In this document: piece by piece, positions 59,459-64,000 of the stretch | Layout of the letters: each line of letters begins with the position of its first letter | Numbering within the stretch: position 1 is the stretch's first letter | Assembly: GCA_040414485.1 (NCBI GenBank) | Contig: JBEDUK010000013.1 | Coordinates: 12,699-76,698, forward strand | Reading direction: 5' to 3' | Length of the DNA: 64,000 nt | Source of the DNA: JBEDUK01 sp040414485 | GTDB taxonomy: Bacteria; Actinomycetota; UBA4738 | Notes under the pieces: model-generated | The model's database searches: none | The model's input: the letters and a program-made list of their open reading frames with translations, nothing else | Told to the model about the DNA's origin: nothing | Position numbers and translations under genes: made by a program

Positions 59459-60637
59459 ATGGACATCCACGACGGCGGGACGATCCGGACGGTCGGCGTT
59501 CCGCGAGCGGCGAGAGCCGGAGAGCGCCGCGTCGCAGTGACGCCGGCGATGGTGCCCGTCTACGAGAAGGCCGGGCTGGGGGTGATCGTCGAACGCGGCG
59601 CGGGTGCCGCGGCGGGCTTCCTCGACGACGCGTACAGAGACCGCGGAGCGACCCTGGCCGGACGCGACGAGGTCTTCGAACGAAGCGACCTGCTCGCCCA
59701 GATCAGGGTGGCCGGGCCGGACGAGCGCCCGACGCTTCGGCCCGGTCAGATCGCCGTGGGCCTGTCAGGGGCGCTGGATGCGACGCATCTGGCGACCGGG
59801 ATGGCGGCCTCGGGCGCAACGGTCTTCGGCCTGGAACTGCTCCCCCGGATCACCCGCGCGCAGTCGATGGACGTGTTGAGCTCGCAGGCCACGGTCGCCG
59901 GGTACGCGGCGGTCCTGGTCGGTTCGGCCAGGCTGGCGAAGATGCTGCCGATGATGACCACCGCCGCCGGGACGGTGCCGCCGTCCCGCACGCTCGTCGT
60001 CGGCGCGGGCGTGGCAGGGCTCCAGGCGATCGCCACCGCCCGGCGCCTCGGCGCCGTGGTCGAGGCCTACGACGTCAGGCAGGCGGCGGCTGAGGACGTG
60101 GAGAGCCTGGGCGCGCGGTTCGTCGAGCTGCCTCTCAACCCCGGCGACGCCGAGGACGCCAGCGGCTACGCGAAGGCGCTCGGCGAATCGTTCTACCGCC
60201 GGCAGCGCGAACTCCTGGGTCGGGTCGTGTCGAAGGCGGACCTGGTGGTCTGCACGGCCCTCCTGGTCGGCCGCCCGGCGCCGGTCCTCGTGACCGCGGA
60301 CGCGGTCCGATCGATGGGCCGCGGGTCCGTGGTCGTCGACCTCGCGGCGGAGAAGGGCGGGAACTGCGAGGTCACGGAGCCCGACGAGGAGGTGCTCACG
60401 GATGAGGGCGTGCTCGTCCTCGGCCCGACCAACCTGGCTTCGGCGACTCCGGCGACCGCCAGCCAGCTGTTCGCCAAGAACGTGTCGGCGTTCGTCCTGC
60501 ATGTGGTGAGAGAAGGGGTCCTGACGGTCGACTCGGAGGATCCGATCGCCACGCAGACGCTCGTCTGCCGCGCCGGCGCCGTCGTGAACAAGCGGGTCGT
60601 GAGCATGTTCGAGGAGCACGAGGGGAGGGCGGCGTGA
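59459..60637 (+). CDS. pntAa: NAD(P) transhydrogenase alpha subunit, domain I (PntAa)
   Basis: A 392-residue NAD(H)-binding subunit of proton-translocating transhydrogenase, related to alanine dehydrogenase. GVPRAARAGERRVAVTPAMV, QIRVAGPDERPTLRPGQIAVG, the NAD site VVGAGVAGLQAIATARRLGAVVEAYD and VVDLAAEKGGNCEVTEPDE identify it. ATG follows GGAGGTTCGAC. Membrane helices are absent; they are in the downstream fusion, whose start overlaps this stop (GTGA). Confidence 0.93.
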   Translation: MDIHDGGTIRTVGVPRAARAGERRVAVTPAMVPVYEKAGLGVIVERGAGAAAGFLDDAYRDRGATLAGRDEVFERSDLLAQIRVAGPDERPTLRPGQIAVGLSGALDATHLATGMAASGATVFGLELLPRITRAQSMDVLSSQATVAGYAAVLVGSARLAKMLPMMTTAAGTVPPSRTLVVGAGVAGLQAIATARRLGAVVEAYDVRQAAAEDVESLGARFVELPLNPGDAEDASGYAKALGESFYRRQRELLGRVVSKADLVVCTALLVGRPAPVLVTADAVRSMGRGSVVVDLAAEKGGNCEVTEPDEEVLTDEGVLVLGPTNLASATPATASQLFAKNVSAFVLHVVREGVLTVDSEDPIATQTLVCRAGAVVNKRVVSMFEEHEGRAA

Positions 60638-62484
60638 TGTCCGCGTCGATCGAGGCGGGGCTGTACGTCCTGGTGTTGGCGACCTTCCTTGGATTCGAAC
60701 TGATCCGGCGCGTGCCGAAACTGCTGCATACGCCGCTGATGGCGCTGACGAACGCGATCTCCGGCGTGGCCCTCGTGGGATCGCTGGTCGTCGCGGGCGC
60801 CGATCATCCCGGTTGGGCGGTCGCGTTGGGGGCCGTGGCGGTGATGACCTCGACGATCAACGTCGTTGGCGGGTTCCTCATCACCGACCGCATGCTGCGC
60901 ATGTTCAGGCGTCGCGATCCTTCCGCGGCGGAGGCTGGCACCGATGTCGCCGGAGCGGAGAAGGCCACGCCGACGGCGCAGACGGTGTCGAAGAGGTTCC
61001 TGGTGCCGGCCGCCGGCGCCGCCTCGCTGGTAGCGATCTGGGCCGTCCGGTCCGCGTGGACCGGCGGCGCCGGGCGCGGGACGGCGACCTTCACGACGCT
61101 GATGTACCTGGGCGCGGCGGCGGCGTTCGTCCTCGGGCTCGGCTGGCTGACCGACCCGCGCACCGCGCGCCGCGGCGTGCTGGTGGCCGAGGTCGGGATG
61201 CTGCTCGCGGTCGTCGGCACACTGGTCAAGGCCGACGTCGTGTCGTTCGAATGGATCCTGCTCGCGGCGGCGGTGGGGACCGCGATCGGAATCCCGATTG
61301 CGCGGCTGACGCCCATGACCGCGGTGCCGCAGATGATCGCGCTGTCGCACGCGTTCGGCGCGCTGGCGGCGGCGTTGGTGGGGACCGTCGAGTACTACCT
61401 GCGCCAACCTCGGATCTCGGCGTTCACCATGACCGTGATCGGGATCGAGGTCCTGCTCGGGTACCTGACGTTCACGGGCTCGCTCATGGCCTTCGGCAAG
61501 CTGCAGGGGGTTCTGCCCGAACGCCCGCTGGTCTACAAAGGTCAGAACGTCGTGAACCTCGGTGTGCTGGCGCTGGCGCTCGGCATCGGGGTGTGGCTCG
61601 CGGTGAGCCCGGGCGGAGCCGTGGCGTTCGCCGTCATGGCCGCGCTCGCGCTCGCGTTCGGCGTCATGCTGATCGTCCCGATCGGCGGGTCGGACATGCC
61701 GACGGTCATCTCGCTGATGAACTCCTACGCCGGGCTGGCCGGCGCCGCGATGGGGTTCGTGCTCCGGAACCCGCTGCTGATCGTGGCCGGCGCCCTGAAC
61801 GGCGCGTCAGGGCTCCTGCTGTCCGTGATCATGTGCCGGGCGATGAACCGTTCGTTCACGAACGTCCTGTTCGGCGCGTTCGGGCAGGCGAACGACCAGG
61901 CGGCGGCCCCGGCGTCGCAGCGCTCGGTGACCCCGACGACCGCCGACGAGGCGGCCATGTTGCTCGACGCGTCGTCATCCGTGGTGTTCATCCCCGGGTA
62001 CGGGATGGCGGCCGCGCAGGCTCAGCACAAGGTGGCCGAACTGGCGGATCTCCTCGGCAAGCACGGCGTCAACGTCCGCTTCGCGATCCATCCGGTGGCC
62101 GGCCGGATGCCGGGACACATGAACGTGCTGCTCGCCGAGGCGAACGTTCCGTACGACCAGTTGTCCGACATGGACGACATCAATCCGGACTTCCCGCAGG
62201 TCGATGTCGCGGTCGTGGTCGGCGCGAACGACGTCGTGAACCCGGCGGCACGGCACGACACGGCGAGCCCGATCTATGGGATGCCGATCCTGGATGCCGA
62301 CCGCGCGCGCTGCGTCATCGTGATCAAGCGGTCGATGCGGGCGGGATTCGCCGGCATCGAGAACGAGCTGTTCTACGGCGAGAACACGCTGATGCTGTTC
62401 GGCGATGCGAAGACGGTCGCGTCGAACCTGATCGAGGAGGTCTCCAGGCTGGGAGGCGAGATCAAGCTTGTCGCCGCGGCGTGA
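60634..62484 (+). CDS. NAD(P) transhydrogenase PntAb-PntB fusion
   Basis: A 616-residue fusion. Residues 1-90 form a PntAb-like membrane segment (LYVLVLATFLGFELIRRVPKLLHTPLMALTNAISG and MTSTINVVGGFLITDRML are diagnostic). After an acidic linker (about 95-115), residues 120-616 form PntB. Its helices include VPQMIALSHAFGALAAAL and IPIGGSDMPTVISLMNSYAGLAGAAMGF-type sequence. Its NADP-binding domain III includes VVFIPGYGMAAAQAQHKVAEL, HPVAGRMPGHMNVLLAE and GANDVVNPAARHD. Usually PntAb and PntB are separate. The enzyme uses the proton gradient to reduce NADP with NADH. GTG at 60634 and ATG at 60637 are both possible starts. Confidence 0.92.
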   Translation: MMSASIEAGLYVLVLATFLGFELIRRVPKLLHTPLMALTNAISGVALVGSLVVAGADHPGWAVALGAVAVMTSTINVVGGFLITDRMLRMFRRRDPSAAEAGTDVAGAEKATPTAQTVSKRFLVPAAGAASLVAIWAVRSAWTGGAGRGTATFTTLMYLGAAAAFVLGLGWLTDPRTARRGVLVAEVGMLLAVVGTLVKADVVSFEWILLAAAVGTAIGIPIARLTPMTAVPQMIALSHAFGALAAALVGTVEYYLRQPRISAFTMTVIGIEVLLGYLTFTGSLMAFGKLQGVLPERPLVYKGQNVVNLGVLALALGIGVWLAVSPGGAVAFAVMAALALAFGVMLIVPIGGSDMPTVISLMNSYAGLAGAAMGFVLRNPLLIVAGALNGASGLLLSVIMCRAMNRSFTNVLFGAFGQANDQAAAPASQRSVTPTTADEAAMLLDASSSVVFIPGYGMAAAQAQHKVAELADLLGKHGVNVRFAIHPVAGRMPGHMNVLLAEANVPYDQLSDMDDINPDFPQVDVAVVVGANDVVNPAARHDTASPIYGMPILDADRARCVIVIKRSMRAGFAGIENELFYGENTLMLFGDAKTVASNLIEEVSRLGGEIKLVAAA

Positions 62485-62532
62485 GACCTGTCTCGACGGA
62501 CGGGTACGTGCAGAATCGCGGCCCGGGTTGCT

Positions 62533-63042
62533 CTAGACGCCTTCGGTGCCGTCGAAGAGTCGGGTGAGGTTCAAGGACGGCGCGTGGGTCTTGGTGGCCG
62601 CCGACACGTACTCCCGCGCGAGTGCGTCCTTGCCGGCGCCGAGGACCGTCGTCACCAGCCCGATGGTCGTGGCGAAGTCCTGCGGATCGATTGCATCGAG
62701 GATCGCGCGCCAGGTGGATTCCTCGAGCACGTTGAATGCCCTCTGAACCTCGGACAGGTCGAAGCCGGCCTCGTACCGTTCGTCGGCCACCCGCCGCGAG
62801 TACGCGACCATCGGACCGAGGTCGCGCTCCGCGAGGCAGCCGACCAGGAGGTCGAACAGAGCGCTGACCTTCCTCGCAACGTCGCCGGCGGTCCGATAGT
62901 GGGGCAGATGCGCACGTCCCATCGACGCGACCGCCTCGGCGACGATGCCCTCGCGCCGCTCGCGCAGGAATCGAACCACGTCCGCGCCGGAGTCCGCGTC
63001 GGGCGCGCGTCCGGTCGGCGTCCCTTCGGTTGTCGTATCCAT
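62533..63042 (-). CDS. RsbR N-terminal-like helical protein
   Basis: A 169-residue all-helical protein. VVRFLRERREGIVAEAVASM, YRTAGDVARKVSALFDLLVGCLAERDL, SRRVADERYEAGFDLSEVQRAFNVLEESTWRAI resemble the RsbR/globin-like N-terminal sensory domain (RsbRD_N) found before STAS or kinase modules, here standing alone. ATG at 63042 follows AAGGAG. A DosR-like palindrome is 77 nt upstream of the start. A sensory or signalling role is inferred. Confidence 0.65.
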   Translation of the reverse strand: MDTTTEGTPTGRAPDADSGADVVRFLRERREGIVAEAVASMGRAHLPHYRTAGDVARKVSALFDLLVGCLAERDLGPMVAYSRRVADERYEAGFDLSEVQRAFNVLEESTWRAILDAIDPQDFATTIGLVTTVLGAGKDALAREYVSAATKTHAPSLNLTRLFDGTEGV

Positions 63043-63118
63043 CGCACGTCTCCTTGTCCTCGAAGCGAACCTAAGGTCCACGGCTGCTGCCCGAAGCGCC
63101 GTTTGCCCCGCCCGTCGA

Positions 63119-63133
63119 GGGCCGTTGGACCGA
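63119..63133. promoter_or_regulatory. DosR-box-like palindrome (gggccgttggaccga)
   Basis: Lies in the 111-nt gap upstream of the RsbR-like gene; a GGnCC pair with a GTT centre. Confidence 0.45.
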
Positions 63134-63153
63134 TCCTGCCGCCGGAGTTGCGA

Positions 63154-63771
63154 TCAGAGGGCCGGCTGGCGGATCACCGTCCTCAGCCGCTCTGGTGCGG
63201 TCCGGCGGGGATCGCTGAGGTAGATCTCGTGGTGCGCGCCCGCCGGGTGCAGGCCCCGTTCGCGGATGAACGCGTGTAACGCCTCGATCGTCGACGTCTC
63301 CTCCGACCAGGGCCCCACGTGCAGCACCTGGGCGCTCCGCCCTTCACGGACCTCGTGAAGCCGCGCCTCGAGGGCGATCGGCAGCGCCTTCGTCGCGGCG
63401 ATGTCGGCGGCAATCCGGTCCACCATGTCCGCCGAGATGAGGTCCGGCATGAGGATCATGGCCGTCCATCGCCAGGGTTTTCCGGAACGATGGTCGAACG
63501 TCCCGTCCGCCTCCGTGTACCAGAGCGCTTCCAGGGGCATCACGGGAAAGTCCTTCCCGGCCATGCGCCGCTCGGTGAACTTGACCGTGTATGCGATGGG
63601 ATACAGCGCGCGGATGGCGTCCTCGAACGCGGTCCCTTCGCCGGGTGGTCCCTGGCCGTCGATGGCCAGGTATCGAAGCGGGGGCACGTCGACCATCTCA
63701 GGCCGGCGGGTGGGGAAGTAGAAGCGGTGAAGGTCGGCCTTCAGATCGATCCTCTCGAGTGTGGCGTCCAT
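63154..63771 (-). CDS. GyrI-like small-molecule-binding domain protein
   Basis: A 205-residue member of the GyrI-like (SOUL/GyrI) family: VPPLRYLAIDGQGPPGEGTAFEDAIRALYPIAYTVKF is the conserved opening (described by region), with ALWYTEADGTF, WTAMILMPDLIS and HVGPWSEETSTIEALHAF following. These proteins bind or hydrolyse small ligands; the exact role is unknown. Two DosR-like sequences (63797-63811 partial, 63844-63858 strong) lie upstream. Confidence 0.85.
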   Translation of the reverse strand: MDATLERIDLKADLHRFYFPTRRPEMVDVPPLRYLAIDGQGPPGEGTAFEDAIRALYPIAYTVKFTERRMAGKDFPVMPLEALWYTEADGTFDHRSGKPWRWTAMILMPDLISADMVDRIAADIAATKALPIALEARLHEVREGRSAQVLHVGPWSEETSTIEALHAFIRERGLHPAGAHHEIYLSDPRRTAPERLRTVIRQPAL

Positions 63772-63843
63772 CGCAGCACCGCCTCTCAGCAGTTTCGGGC
63801 CGTTCGCTCGAGGGCACCGTAGGGCTCGACCGGGGGCGCTGAC

Positions 63844-63858
63844 AGGTCCGATGGACCC
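63844..63858. promoter_or_regulatory. DosR-box-like palindrome (aggtccgatggaccc)
   Basis: The core GGTCCGATGGACC is an uninterrupted palindrome apart from the centre, 73 nt upstream of the GyrI-like gene. A weaker copy, gggccgttcgctcga, is at 63797. Confidence 0.5.
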
Positions 63859-63900
63859 GGCCGGGCCGGGGCAGTGGTCCGGACGAATGAACGACGAAAT

Positions 63901-63940
63901 GGCGACAGGCCCTCGGCTCGTTCGCCGGGGGCCTGTCGCC
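63901..63940. terminator. Hairpin near window end
   Basis: The arms ggcgacaggccc (63901-63912) and gggcctgtcgcc (63929-63940) pair perfectly over a 16-nt loop. It may terminate a minus-strand gene whose end lies beyond the window; 63982-64000 could encode its last codons (stop read on the minus strand as TAA), but this cannot be confirmed. Confidence 0.5.
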
Positions 63941-64000
63941 GGTCGGTGAAGCGGACCTGATGATCCGTTTCCCGGGGTCCTTAGGAGGCGACCGCCGCGA

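Noticed and set aside
60813..62567. 584-codon plus-strand frame within the transhydrogenase fusion
   Set aside because: Translation is Arg/Gly-rich and lacks any hydrophobic helix or motif, unlike the overlapping PntAb-PntB frame.

Overview
The window is about 64 kb of high-GC DNA. Coding density is high, with many 4-nt stop/start overlaps (ATGA, GTGA). Actinomycete-type PHO boxes (11-nt direct repeats of GTTCACC), a DevR/DevS-like two-component pair, WS/DGAT acyltransferase, DUF1918, CYTH-CHAD and ppk all point to an actinobacterium (Actinomycetota), probably a poorly characterised lineage. I saw no rRNA, tRNA, CRISPR array, insertion sequence or prophage.

Region A (0.5-22.9 kb) handles phosphate. 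A first pst operon (pstC-pstA-pstB) runs into an unusual surface cluster. That cluster holds two large phosphate-binding-type proteins tethered by C-terminal membrane helices, a sortase-fold membrane protein whose catalytic Cys is replaced by Ala, a cupredoxin-like lipoprotein, a frameshifted HdeD-family gene and a fourth, Cys-rich binding protein. A GntR/UTRA regulator follows. On the minus strand lies a polyphosphate operon: ppk1, CYTH-CHAD, NUDIX and SixA-type phosphatase. A second, canonical operon, pstS-pstC-pstA-pstB-phoU plus a PhoB/RegX3-type response regulator, closes the region. PHO-box-like repeats precede pstC1, pstS, the Cys-rich binding protein and perhaps the GntR gene.

Region B (22.9-64 kb) looks like a hypoxia/redox (dormancy-type) island. 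It begins with a NarL-family regulator and a GAF-GAF-HisKA_3 kinase resembling DevR/DosR and DevS. Next come an orphan receiver and a GNAT/acyl-CoA synthetase fusion. A tandem module follows in which two small Ser/Gly-tailed membrane proteins alternate with two ApbE flavin transferases and a ferric-reductase-like membrane protein. After that come CBS proteins, a CoA-transferase/hydrolase, a WS/DGAT-GNAT-hydrolase operon, an MFS transporter, asnA, a group 3b-type [NiFe]-hydrogenase with protease and a shortened HypF, a YbaK-type protein with a CtpF-like P-type ATPase, pyruvate:ferredoxin oxidoreductase with a PyrD-like partner, and a proton-translocating transhydrogenase with PntAb fused to PntB.

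Most promoter regions of region B carry a 13-15-bp palindrome of the form GGGnCCGwwCGGnCC. It has the same symmetric layout as the mycobacterial DosR box, and the gene content overlaps known DosR targets. I infer that the local DevR-like protein controls much of region B, while a PhoP/RegX3-type regulator controls region A. All functional calls come from reading motifs; no database search was possible.
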